The position numbers and the translations under genes were made by a program. The notes beneath the pieces are model-generated. The model ran no database searches. It was not told where the DNA came from and saw only the letters and a program-made list of their open reading frames with translations. From Sodiomyces alkalinus F11 (taxonomy: Eukaryota > Ascomycota > Sordariomycetes > Glomerellales > Plectosphaerellaceae): a stretch of 64,000 nt of DNA. Where the stretch lies: the NCBI RefSeq assembly GCF_003711515.1, contig NW_021167085.1:683649-747648 (forward strand), written 5' to 3'. The first letter of the stretch is position 1; each line of letters begins with the position of its first letter. Below are positions 11,269 through 21,891 of the stretch, one piece after another.

Positions 11269-12181
11269 GATAACGAGACGGTTGACGACGTTTTGCGAAA
11301 GGGGAAATAAAATGTCTTATTGAGTGGGTTCTTATGTGGTTCCGGCCCTTCTTGCGTGGGCAAATGTAGGGAGCGTTGAGGGAGACAATTCGCGACGATA
11401 GCAGTAACCGCAGGCCTGGGACTTGGAAGTGGGTTGTTGAACGATTGAACGACGTGCTGTGGTCTCGTCAGGTGCCGTCTGCTGTCTGCCGTCTGTGTCC
11501 TGAGTAAGGGTGTGGCGTTCCTGGCCTGGCGCAACAAGGATGTTCGTGTCGTCTGTTGCCAGGTCAGTGGAGTGGAGCTCAAAGAATGAAGGCAAGAGAG
11601 AAAAGAACGCGAGTTAAACGCGAATTAAACGCGTCTTCTCTCTTCTCGCGTTCCCGCGACTTGACACCAGCCACAGGTACCTGCGCCGTTGGCATTGGAA
11701 TTGAGTTTGCTTAGCCACATGTGGCGCTACACTACCTTACCTTGCTTACCTTAGCCATAAGATCTACATACCTACCTGATGGTAAGCATAAGGTCATTTT
11801 CACCCAATGAGATGTATCCCGAGTCATGCCTCGGCGGCGTCGGCACATGGCACATGCAAGCAAGTGGTACGGTACAACGTACAAAGTTATCCGTACAAGG
11901 TAATACCAAGTACGGGAGTAGGTACGTACGTACATTCAGCAAATCCGGGGATGGAGGGGCCCTGACCCGGTACGTACCGAGTACACTACGACCAACTCAA
12001 GATTCGGCCGGCGTCGGCCTCCAGAACCTCTCGAGATCCTCTCCCAGATCCTCTCCCAAGTCTTGCTCCTCTTTTCGAGCCAACTCCCGACATAGTCTCC
12101 TTCATTCTTCTCACGACAAGGCCCGGGCTCATAACTTCTCGTTCGTCCTAGTTCAACTAAGGTACTCAACTCAACACGAAC
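11269..12181. promoter_or_regulatory. Divergent promoter region of mcm7 and pex1
   Basis: No protein-coding frame is convincing across these 913 bp. Three elements are visible. One is the AACGCG triplet at 11606-11634, annotated separately. Another is a TACCTTACCTTGCTTACCTT cluster near 11733-11752. The third is a short duplication, AGATCCTCTCCCAGATCCTC, near 12030-12055. The last part is C/T-rich, ending in AACACGAACATGG at the pex1 start. Confidence 0.5.
11606..11634. promoter_or_regulatory. Three MCB-like AACGCG boxes at 11-bp spacing
   Basis: AACGCG begins at 11606, 11617 and 11628, exactly 11 bp apart. The units read AACGCGAGTTA, AACGCGAATTA and AACGCGT, and the last forms a complete ACGCGT MluI cell-cycle box at 11629-11634. 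They lie about 340-365 bp upstream of the mcm7 ATG. ACGCGT is the known site of MBF-type (Mbp1/Swi6) factors that drive G1/S genes, including MCM genes, in yeasts. That it works here is inference. Further CGCG words follow at 11647-11658. Confidence 0.6.
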
Positions 12182-14645
12182 ATGGCCTCCCGCAATGCCC
12201 AGTCGACCGTCGCCGAGCTATCCCTGGTCCATCTGCGCAACTGTCTCGTCAACCTCCCCAACTCCCTGGTCTCCCTCCTAGCCAATGTCAATGCAGTACG
12301 AAGCTTCTCCTTCTCCTTCTTCTTCTTCTTTTCTTCTTGTCTGATTTGGGTTCCCCAGCTCTGTCTAGAGCATCTCCGCTAATTCTGTCACTGCAACCAA
12401 CTATAGCCCGCCCAAAATGTCGTCGTCCAACTCTCCTACCGAAGCCCGACATCTACATCTACCGGACCCGCGGGATCACAGCAGTCTGTCTTTGTAGGAT
12501 GGACCGGTATGCCGAGTAAGCGCAAGCTTGCGCCCATTGTCGGCCGAGACGGCATCAGCAGTATGCGTGGCCCTGCTTCGGGGCGTGATCAAGAGGTGGC
12601 CCTCGTCGAGATGGACGCCACCCTCGCCAACACCCTAGGCCTCTCGGATGGCCAGAAAGTTACCGCCTCCATACATGTCGATCCGCCGTTGGTACACACC
12701 ATCAACCTTGAACCATTGACGCCGGAAGACTGGGAGATCATCGAGCTCCACGCCACCTTCCTTGAGCTCAATCTCCTCTCGCAAATCCGTGCCCTCCCGA
12801 ATCCGTCCTACACCTCCCCCTCAGGCGCCCTCGTCCCTCCTCACCCCTTGACCTTGCATCTCTCCCCGACCTCGACCGCCAAGATCAAGGCGGTGTCCCT
12901 AGACCCTCCGCCACCCGCCGATATCCCCTTTGCCAAGATCTCTCCCGATGCCGAGGTCATCGTCGCCCCCAAGACCAGGCCGAAAACCACCACGCGCTCC
13001 GTCTCCGATAGCCGTAGCGTGGCCAGCACCTCCAAGTCGCGGAGGAGCGGCGGCGGCGGCGGCGGCGGCGGCAGCAGCAGCAACAATGTCCGCAGGCGAA
13101 GCTCCCGAGGCGAGCGTAAGCCCAGGATCGTCCTCCGCGGCGTCGACCGAGCGGCGTGCAACAACGATTGGTTCGACCACCACCACCACGAGGACCCGGA
13201 CCATGTCGCCGCCCCGCAGGACTTCAGCATCTGGGTCGACCACGACGTCTTGCTGTCGCGAGGATTGAAGGGAGTCGACTTTGTTCTGGTCACCGTGCTT
13301 CGCAGCTCGAATGCGCAGGCCAACCCGGCGGCGCAACGTCCCCCGCAGGACGAGCAGCAGCCGACGTCGAATCCGTCCGGCCCGGCAGCTCAGATCGTCG
13401 CCCATCTCCGAGCTTGGGATGACCCTCCTCCGGATAGCAAACCGGCTGCTTTGTCGTCTCCACTGTGTGCTGCTTTGGGGGTAAGCGGCATGGTGGGCGG
13501 CGTGGTGGAGATCGAGCCAGCACCCCAACCTCTGGGTCGGGACGCCGTTCAAAAGCTGGCCGTGTTTCCTTTCGCCACGTCCAAGAAGGTGGCGGAGGGC
13601 CTGAAATTCGGCGCCGAATCCAAAGCCGAGAAAGAGGAGGCGGCCAAGGCGTTTAGGCATATATACGGCTCACAGAAAGCGGCCGCCTCCCTACTTAGTG
13701 GTCCCCTGACGGACGGCTCGCTCTTCGGTCTCTACGACGGCCTCGAAAGTCCCCAGGGTTGGGAAGGCGGCGTGGTCCGGTTTTATCCGCCACCAAGTTC
13801 GTCCGACGCGAAGAGTCCTCCCCGGTGGACACTTGGGCCGAGCGACAAGGTCCACATCGAGTTCCAGCCTCCCATCCCACGGCCCTCCTGGATGACGGAG
13901 GATCAAGTCGCCGAGTCTGCTCCGTCGTACCACGGCCTCCTCGTCAGTATTGATCAACTCCTACAGGACCTCCAAAGTAATCTTTCCAACATCTCCTCGA
14001 CTCTCCTCACCGGCGCGTCGGGGTCCGGCAAGACGTCGGTGGCCAAGTACGTGGCGCAGAAGCTGCGGCAAGACTCTCTGTTCCACACCGTCTATTTCTC
14101 CTGCAAAACGCTGGTCAACGACGAGAGCAGGATGGCTTCTATTCGGAATACCCTGAACCAGCTCTTCTTGACGGCAAGCTGGGGTGCCAAGTTCGGAGGC
14201 AGGTCGCTGGTCATCCTGGACGACCTCGACACGTCGTGTCCCGTCGAGACGGAGCTGCAGGTGGGAAATGACAACGGCCGAAGCCGCCAGGTGAGCGAGA
14301 TGATCAGCTCCTTGGCCCGCCAATACTGCAGCCACGAGAGCGGGGTCGTTTTGCTGGCCACGGCAGAAGGCAAGGAGTCGCTGAACGAGACCGTCGTGGG
14401 CGGCTCCAACGTGTTCCGGGAGATTCTCGAGCTCAAGTCGCCCAACAAGGAAGCCAGGAGGCAAATACTCGAAGCCATCGTCCGTGAAGACGCAGCTCCC
14501 GCTGCCCCCGATGATGCGGTGGACGGTGACGCCGCGTCGTCCTCCCACGATGCGGGCAGCAGCCGACCTACCACTGCCGACGGCAGCAATGCGGCGGCCG
14601 AAGAGACCGCGTGGATGGACGGGGGGACTAGTCAGACGAGCCGCG

Positions 14646-14703
<58 letters not shown>

Positions 14704-16168
14704 CCCCGGAACCAAGGTCAAGGCCAGCCGTTTCGTGCTCGATTCGGACGTCGACTTCCTGGACATCGCAGGCTTGACGGACGGCTACATGCCCAGGGAT
14801 CTTGGCGTCGTGGTGGAAAGGGCGCAAAACGAAGCCGTCATCCGCTCCGTCAGCGCGTCGTCTACCGCCTCGCCTGGTTTTCTCGGCCGCTCCCCCGTCC
14901 GTCTCTGCCGATCCGACTTTGACAACGCGTTGAAGGACTTCACGCCGACGTCGCTTCGTGACGTCTCCCTGCAGAGCTCGACCACCACGTTCAGCTCGAT
15001 CGGCGGCCTCCAAGAGACGCGCCAGGTCCTGCTGGAGACTCTCCTCTACCCGACCAAATACGCACCCATCTTCGAGAAGTGCCCGCTTCGCCTGCGCTCG
15101 GGCCTGTTGCTCTACGGGTATCCCGGCTGCGGCAAGACGCTCCTCGCCAGCGCGGTGGCGGGCGAGTGCGGGCTCAACTTCATCAGCGTCAAGGGCCCCG
15201 AGATCCTCAACAAGTACATCGGCGCCTCGGAGAAGAGCGTGCGCGACCTCTTCGAGCGCGCGTCGGCCGCCAAGCCGTCGGTGCTCTTCTTCGACGAATT
15301 CGACTCCATCGCCCCGAAGCGAGGCCACGACTCCACCGGCGTGACCGACCGCGTCGTCAACCAGCTCCTGACGCTCATGGACGGCGCCGAGGGCCTCTCG
15401 GGCGTGTACGTGCTCGCCGCCACGTCGCGGCCCGACCTGATCGACCCGGCCCTCCTCCGACCGGGGCGTCTCGACAAGTCGCTGCTCTGCGACCTGCCTA
15501 CCCTCGAGGACCGCGTCGATATCCTGAAAGCCGTGTCGAGGCAGGTGAAGCTCGGCCCCGAGTTGACGGGGGACGGCGACGAGGCGTGGACGGAGATTGC
15601 GCGGCGGTGCGAGGCGTTTTCGGGCGCTGACTTGCAGGGTCTCATCTCGAACGCGCAGCTCGAGGCTATCCACGACGTGCTGCGGGGCGACGCTGACGCT
15701 GGCGCTGACGCCGACGCTGGCGCTGGTGTCGACGCCGCCGCGTCTACTATCAACGGCAAGACCAGGGCGAAAGCCGACGCCTCGGTGCCGAGCTTCATGC
15801 AGTTCCCCTACGATCCGCAGGCCGAGGAGGGTGGTAGTGCGACGGTGCTGGCGCGGTCGAACCAGCTGGTGGAGAAGGCGGCCATCGCGGCCAAGATTGA
15901 GAGCATCAAGCAGGCGCGCAAGCGGGCCAGGCGGGCACAGCAGCCTGGTGGGGCGAAGGGGGCAGGCGCGGCGGCGCTGGAGGATAAGGAGGTGGTGGTG
16001 GGGTGGAAGCATCTCGTCAAGGCGCTGGCGGGGACCAAGCCGAGCATCAGCGCCCAGGAACGGAACCGGCTGAAGCGGATCTATCATGAGTTTGTGGTGG
16101 GGAGGAGCGGCGAGATGAGGGACGGGCAGCCTAGCATGGAGATTGGGGGGCGTAGTAGCCTGATGTGA
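12182..16168 (+). CDS. pex1: Peroxisomal biogenesis AAA ATPase PEX1
   Basis: Two exons, 12182-12295 and 12407-16168, encode 1291 residues; the join reads LLANVNA-PAQNVVVQLSY. The N-terminal double-psi barrel region includes LTPEDWEIIELHATFLELNL, a Pex1 hallmark. D1 has Walker A GASGSGKTS near residue 572 and a Walker B-like LDDLD near 640 that lacks the usual Glu, as expected for the weakly active Pex1 D1. D2 has Walker A GYPGCGKT near 941 and VLFFDEFDSIAPKRG near 996. Pex1 with Pex6 extracts ubiquitinated Pex5 from the peroxisome membrane. Two low-complexity inserts are present: a Gly run near residue 220, and 19 consecutive Asn just after D1. The length slightly exceeds the usual value because of these inserts. 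Confidence 0.95.
14648..14704 (+). repeat. (AAC)19 microsatellite coding poly-Asn in pex1
   Basis: Nineteen perfect AAC codons run in frame inside pex1, between the D1 ATPase module and the segment leading into D2. Every unit is the same codon, which points to recent replication slippage rather than selection on the amino acid sequence. Length is likely to vary between strains. Confidence 0.9.
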
Positions 16169-16419
16169 TCACGGTATCGCGCCGTACTTGTCCGATTCGC
16201 AGGTGTGGAGTGGGTAGATCATCACGGGGAGGATAGATGCCCTGTTAGATGCCTCCGCTACGAGTCGTTGTCGTTGTCTTATATCTGAGCATCAGTCAAG
16301 TGTTCCGTCACCCTGTTCCTGTCATGCCCCATGCCGTCGCAAGTTATCCATCCTCTTTAGGAACATGTCGTATATTCAGGCCCCCGTAACCCAGTCCTTT
16401 TCTTTTCTTTTTCTTCCCG
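16169..16419. terminator. Facing 3' ends of pex1 and the deaminase gene
   Basis: The 251 bp between convergent stops end in a CTTTTCTTTTCTTTTTCTTC tract near 16396-16416. This is a plausible termination and polyadenylation zone for the plus-strand transcript. No reading frame of note is present. Confidence 0.35.
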
Positions 16420-18518
16420 TCAATGGAGTGTGAGCTGGATAATCTCTTCCCCCGAAACAAAATATATCGGATTCTGTTCCGAAGCGTCGACGTCTTCGCC
16501 AGGAGAGAGTGCTCTCGGGTCGACCAAGGTCACAGGCCTATGCTCTCTAAGAGACTGTGCCTCGTCCGAGTACAGCCATTTAATCTCATACTTCAATCGT
16601 TTGGGAGGGAAGGACGAGGAAGCCCTCTCGTTGAAGTGCTCCAGGCATAATTCAAACTTCCCGAGAGTGTAGAGACAAGATTGGCTGCCCGAGTTCAGCT
16701 TGTGAGCGTAGGTGCGGCCTTGTACTAAGGAGACCTCTCGCCAGGGTAAATTCTCCAAGTTGGAATTAGTGGACGAGACGGCAGAAAGGGAGTTGTCATC
16801 TTTCAAGCTGAGTGATGGTCCTCGAACCTCCGGTGGTTCTGATGGGGTACTCGAGAGCTCAACCTCACTGAGAGAGTCGGGGGACTCTTTCTCCGTGTCA
16901 GCCTCCGCTTCAACTTTGCTGCTTCGGTCCGTTTCTTCTTCTTCGACCTCTGGGTTCGCTTCAGAGGCCTGTTTCAGCCCCATGTCGACTCCAGGTTCTA
17001 CTGGTTGATCAACCGATACCCCCTTGGTGGTATTTGTATTTACAGTGGTTGTTGAACAAGGCAGATTGAGGGCACTGCTCTCATAAGGGTCGGGGTAGCC
17101 TGTCGGACGTCTCTGCTGGAGGAGGAATCCGACGCTCTTTCTAGCTTGCAACTCTAGAGAATGATTCAGGCGCTGATGGAGCCCCTGGAGACAGGGCATA
17201 CATGGTAAACGCCAGCCTTCGTAGAGCCGTCCGTGGGACTGAGGGATGGAATACGTCTTGTGTAAAGCAAAAAGCGAGTTGCAGAGAAAGCAGGCCTTCT
17301 TGCTCGACCGGACTACTCGGGGTGGAAGTCGAGGGCGTCTATCTTCCAGGTACGCTAGAATCTGAACTTCGGCATGAATTTTCGACTCTTTCAAGATCCG
17401 TCTGACTTTCGACTTGAATTCTTCTCTGAGTTCATTTTCGCTTTTCTTCACAAACTTGGAAAGCTGGACGAAGGCGGATTTTTGAGAATTCTCAGGTGAA
17501 ATCCTTTTCAGAGTGCGATCGAGTTCAGGCTGATAATGGCCTGGCGTTTGCCGGACAAATGCTTCAGCACCGAGGTCAATCGGAATGACCTTGGCTCGTC
17601 GAAGAATCGGGAATCTTCGAGCACTTCTGTACAAGTCCCGGGAGACAATCCGATACTGGGCAACCTTCTTTAAGTTACGGAGGAGAGCCGGGAGAGTTTC
17701 TGGGCTCATGATGCGGTTGGGGATAGCATTAAAGAGCCGCGCGATATCCCCTGACTGCGACCAGCGTAGGGCCTCGCCAATGACCGACTCAAGTTCGTCG
17801 ATTGTTTGGTGATTCTCGAACGACAATAGGGCTGCAAGCATGGGTTTGGAGGCCGCCAGGAACGCCTCAGCCGTCTCCCCCAGTCCGGCCACTTGAAGCT
17901 GTTGTCGCATTGATTGCACAGCATTCGATGCCTGCTGAAGGCTGTCACGGAGAGGTGTCCTTATCTTTCCTTTCCTACGACCTTGGTTAGGCTTGATAAA
18001 ACGTAGTCGACCGACAATCCGTGCGTATGATACAGTGACGACCGCTGTGAAGACCTCTGCTTTCACATGGGGCTCGTCCTCTGCGATGGTAAGCTGGGTG
18101 TGTCAATAGTCCCCCAGGGGAAGAATAGCATACTATGAGAAGCGCGCGCCAGGACTTCAAACACGGTCCTGAGACCAGTGGCGACTTTGTCCAAGTACGG
18201 CCCCTGGTCTCTCTCCTTCGCTCGGTTGACGGCAACGAGGACATCCAGCCGGTCATCTTTTTGATTCTCTACGATGGACGCCGCGGTGATACAGTTGCTG
18301 TCGTTGGACAGGCTGGTTAATAGAGCTACTGCCCCCGCAAGACGGGACTCTCGGTCAATGGGGAGGATCCTCGTCCCCTGACCAGCTCCGAGACTGAGAT
18401 CAGTGACGGGGTGGGTGGAAGGGAGGATCGGAACTTTGTGAAGAAGGGATAAGAAGGCTGCATTCTCAGCGCAGATTACAACCGGCGAGTTGCTTCCCGA
18501 GTCTGTGCTGACGGTCAT
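16420..18518 (-). CDS. OTT_1508-like putative nucleic acid/nucleotide deaminase
   Basis: Two exons, 18518-18134 and 18080-16420, encode 681 residues; a GTATGC donor and CATCGCAG acceptor join ARASH-KDEPHVKAE. The central region carries the zinc-dependent deaminase pattern: SKIHAEVQIL with His-Ala-Glu near residue 363, then KKACFLCNSLF with Cys-x2-Cys near 391-394, then SHGRLYEGWRLP. This arrangement matches the OTT_1508-like deaminase family, which is common as lineage-specific genes in filamentous fungi and whose substrates are not known. Upstream is a helical region with DLGAEAFVRQTP. After residue 440 the protein is acidic and Ser-rich, then ends with a folded-looking tail. No signal peptide is visible. 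The gene lies at the edge of an accessory-looking island, next to a broken kinase. The family call is from motif memory; activity is inferred from intact HAE and CxxC. Confidence 0.7.
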
Positions 18519-20353
18519 GTCTTCTTGTCCAAAGGGATAGGGGTATGATTATGAGCGACGAAGGCTAGTTGATGATATTGTTTCGCCGTTGTCAGTTCTC
18601 TGCTCATGAGCATGGCCATGCTATCTATCTCTACGACCATGAAAAGCAAACGGTTCTTCTCTGATTTCCCTGTGTCTCGACAGTTCCCCCGTTCCCCCAA
18701 ATACTTTGACCTCCATGAGGCCATATGCAGGAGGCCATCCACATGCATTCTCGACCCCCAAGACACGACGCAACTGCGCAAGAGTTAACCCAATCACACA
18801 GCCACACAGGAAACAGTGGGTGACGCATGCGGGAGGCCGTCGCTCCCGCACCAGACTCCAACACAGCAACAACACCACTAGCATCATTTTGTTAGGTCCT
18901 GATAGGGAGAATGCATGCATCTATTCCGCGAGGGGTCTGCGCATAGGACGGAGAGAGATCATGCTTTCCATTGCAGAAAAAGAACACACCAAGATTCCCA
19001 AACATATAGAGTGCTGCTTTGCGTACTGGATATTTAAACATCGATTTGCTCCCCGGAGGCATTGTGACGAGTCGGTATGGAGCCGTGATGGTCTGAGCCT
19101 TGAGGAAACCGTGTGACGCTGCCGAGGGGGCGCTTTCTGATTGCTCAGAAAATCGGCGTCACGTGAGGTGACTAATCCGCCCACCACCCCAGCATGTACC
19201 AGAGCCTGCCTCGTGATGTATCTATCTCTCTAGGTCAACCTCTCTCTCGAATACATAAAGCCGGCCTCTTCCCTGGCGTCAGCGCTCCAACCTCTTCCTC
19301 GTCTTCATCATTTCGCCAGAGCGCCCAATAAGAAAAATGCCGCAGCGCCCTCCAGAGCATCGCCTCCCTTCCCGCCCGGTCGTATCCTCCCAGCTCATCA
19401 CGTCCGACAAATCCGACGGCCATGACGAGTCCCGCTTGTCCGAGAAGCGTGTGCTCGCTCCTTGGTGAGACTCCTCTTACGTATCAAACTCTTTGGAGAC
19501 GGGGGTCTGAGTAGCCGGGGAAACTTCTTGGCTTGATCACAACGTCCGGCTCGGACAACCTCCGATCTGGACAGCCATCCGCCAACGAAGGGGCCTTTTC
19601 GCCCGAGAAGCTCGTATCTGCCTTGCGAGACGGTTTCATGCAGCCTAAGCGTTTCGCTCCTAGGCATAGGGTCTGAGTGGTCAAGAAAGCAGAAAGCCCT
19701 TCATCATCGCCGATCACACGGCACGGCCAACCGTCAACGGTAATTCAACCTCACGAGGGACGAGAACGGCCTCGTATCTGCCTGGCGAGGCAGATTCAAT
19801 CACGCCCGTAGACGCTAGGGCAAGAGATGGCCCAGAAGCCGAGGGGGCGGCAGCGAGGAAGAGCGTCACCACAGCTGTCCCGAGCACGGGCGAAATAGCG
19901 TTAGAGGACGCTAGGCCAGGATAGAAGCGGGCTGTATTGGCGACCTCTAGCGTGCAGGCGCTCCGAAAGCGTTGATCGACTCAGTCCAGGTATTCAGTCT
20001 TGTTTCTCCGACGTCGGCAGTAGGGAACGATTCTCAGTGTGAGCATCCCAAAGTACCGCCCAAACCAAATCCCGGCTCTATCGCTTTCCGGTCTCCCATT
20101 CAATGCTAGTCTGGCAGACATACTAACATACCTAGTTCAGGGCGCCGCCGGCATGTAGCTGCGACGATTCCAAGCTCCGCTATACGAGCCAGTGTATCGC
20201 ATTCTGATTGGATGGCTACTACCTGAGGTGGTACCCAGGAAGGCACTGACCTGGACCCCAAATCCGATCACCAACCTAGAACCGCCAACACCCTTCACCT
20301 GAGATCGTATCTGCCATCCTATGAGCAATTGTCAAGGCGTCGCTCCGTAGTCA
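18519..20353. other. Gene-poor stretch with possible decayed short exons
   Basis: The stretch between divergent genes has no intact gene. At 19337 an ATG in good context (GAAAAATGCC) follows a CATAAAG box and a CT-rich leader and opens a 43-codon frame, MPQRPPEHRLPSRPVVSS onward, ending at 19468. Two later short frames, near 19512-19675 and 19675-19925, contain LITTSGSDNLRSG / FSPEKLV and a Thr/Ala-rich segment. The first resembles LITSDKSDGHDES / LSEKRV of the ATG frame, suggesting a diverged duplicate. A CACGTG box sits at 19160-19165. These may be remnants of a small gene; I cannot name it. Confidence 0.3.
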
Positions 20354-21891
20354 ATGAGGCCTTTTCTGCGACTCCACGCGACCTTGTCGCCTGGGCATGG
20401 GCACCTGCGACGGCCTCATTACACTCGAATTTCTCGACGCACCGCACCGTTTGGTCCAACCCTATCCAAATCGCGTTCTCTGACCATGTCAACCTCCGCC
20501 TTCAAGTGCCACTATATCGAGCATGTCGAAGACATTGAAGACTACAAAAATCACGGCTACCATCCGATTCACATCGACGACCGTCTCCAAGACCGCTACC
20601 GCATCGTTCACAAGCTTGGCCACGGCTCATTCTCGACGGCTTGGCTGGCCCATGACGAGCGGACTGCCAGCTATGTCGCCGTCAAGGTCGGTACTGCTGA
20701 TGCTGAAACAAAAGAGCTGGACATCTTGTCCCAATTGACGCACGAGACCGCTCACGCGAAGACAATGATACCTGTCGTCCTGGATCGGTTTGAGATGAAT
20801 GGCCCGAATGGCACTCATCCATGCCTTGTCACGGTGCCGGCGCGATGTAGCCTGAGGGCTTCTAAGGAGGCTTCCAAGTTCAGGATGTTCCAGCTCGAGG
20901 TTGCAAGAGCACTGGCGACGCAGCTTCTTCTCGCCATCTCTTTCATCCATTCCCAAGGCTATGCCCATGGAGGTTCGTCTGCTGCCCCAATTGTGTTTGT
21001 GTGCTTGGTTCATTCTGCTTACGCCAAAGTCCAGATCTTCATCTCGGGAACTTGCTCCTCCGAATGGATTCGTCTCTCGACAAACTGTCTGTGGAAGAGC
21101 TTTACGCCAAGTTGGGCGCCCCGGAGCGGGTATCTGTTGAACGCGTCGATGGCGCACCCACTTCATCGGACCCAGGTGTTCCTGTGTACGCCGTCCCACC
21201 CGTATGGCTCGGCATCGCCAGTGACAAGCTTCCCCTGGGCGAAGCAAGACTCCTCTTGAGCGATTTCGGCGTCGCGTTCCGCCCGGAAGACAAGGACCGC
21301 TTCGAGTCCTACACCCCCCTCATCTACCGACCTCCCGAGGCTTTCTTCCAGCCGCCCAAGACGCCGCTGACCCTAGCATCCGACATATGGAGTCTTGGTT
21401 GCGTTGTCTTCGAGCTCTTTGCGCACCGGTCACTCATTGATGGCATAATTACGCCACAAGACGATATCACGGTGCAGCAGGTCCACCTCCAAGGCCGTAT
21501 GCCTGATGAGTGGTGGGAGAGCTGGGAAGAGCGCCCCAAGTAGTTCGACGACGCAGGCAACGCGCTAAGTCCGGAGGGAGACGTCTTTTCGTGGGAGAAG
21601 CGGTTTGCCGAATGGGTACAGGAGACACGACGGGAATTTAACACTGGCGTCATTCCGCAGGCAGAGTTTCAGGCGCTTCTGGCGCTCTTGAAGCGCATGC
21701 TTGCGTGGAAGCCCGAGGACCGGCCGACCATTACCCAGGTACTCGACTCGGACTGGGCGAGGAACTGGGGTTTGCCGGCCTATCAGGCGAGTCTGAATCA
21801 AGGATCGAAAAGATGCCGTCAAAGACTAGCAGCTTACGTGGCGACAAACGAACAATATCCAAGGCACTTTCGCGTGGCCGCCTCTGCTTAG
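20354..21891 (+). pseudogene. SRPK-like protein kinase interrupted by an in-frame TAG
   Basis: Two exons, 20354-20972 and 21035-21891, join as AHG-DLHLGNLLL. Kinase features are a glycine loop LGHGSFSTAW, VAVKV, the catalytic-loop variant HGDLHLGNLL, SDFGVAF and the C-lobe motif SDIWSLGCVVFELF. At 21541-21543 a TAG falls where relatives of this fungal SRPK-like family have Trp (ERPK-stop-FDDAGNALSPEGD). The frame then stays open for 116 codons and keeps the conserved C-lobe end, LLKRMLAWKPEDRPTITQVL and WGLPAY. One G-to-A change (TGG to TAG) would explain the break. A protein made as read would stop at 21543 and lose the last C-lobe helices. An internal ATG at 20486 (MSTSAFKCHYIEHVED) is an alternative start; the longer start adds a basic, presequence-like N-terminus. 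Confidence 0.7.

Noticed and set aside
13961..16087. 708-codon minus-strand frame
   Set aside because: Antisense shadow of pex1; the composition is Arg/His/Leu-rich and includes a poly-Val run that is only the reverse of the AAC repeat.
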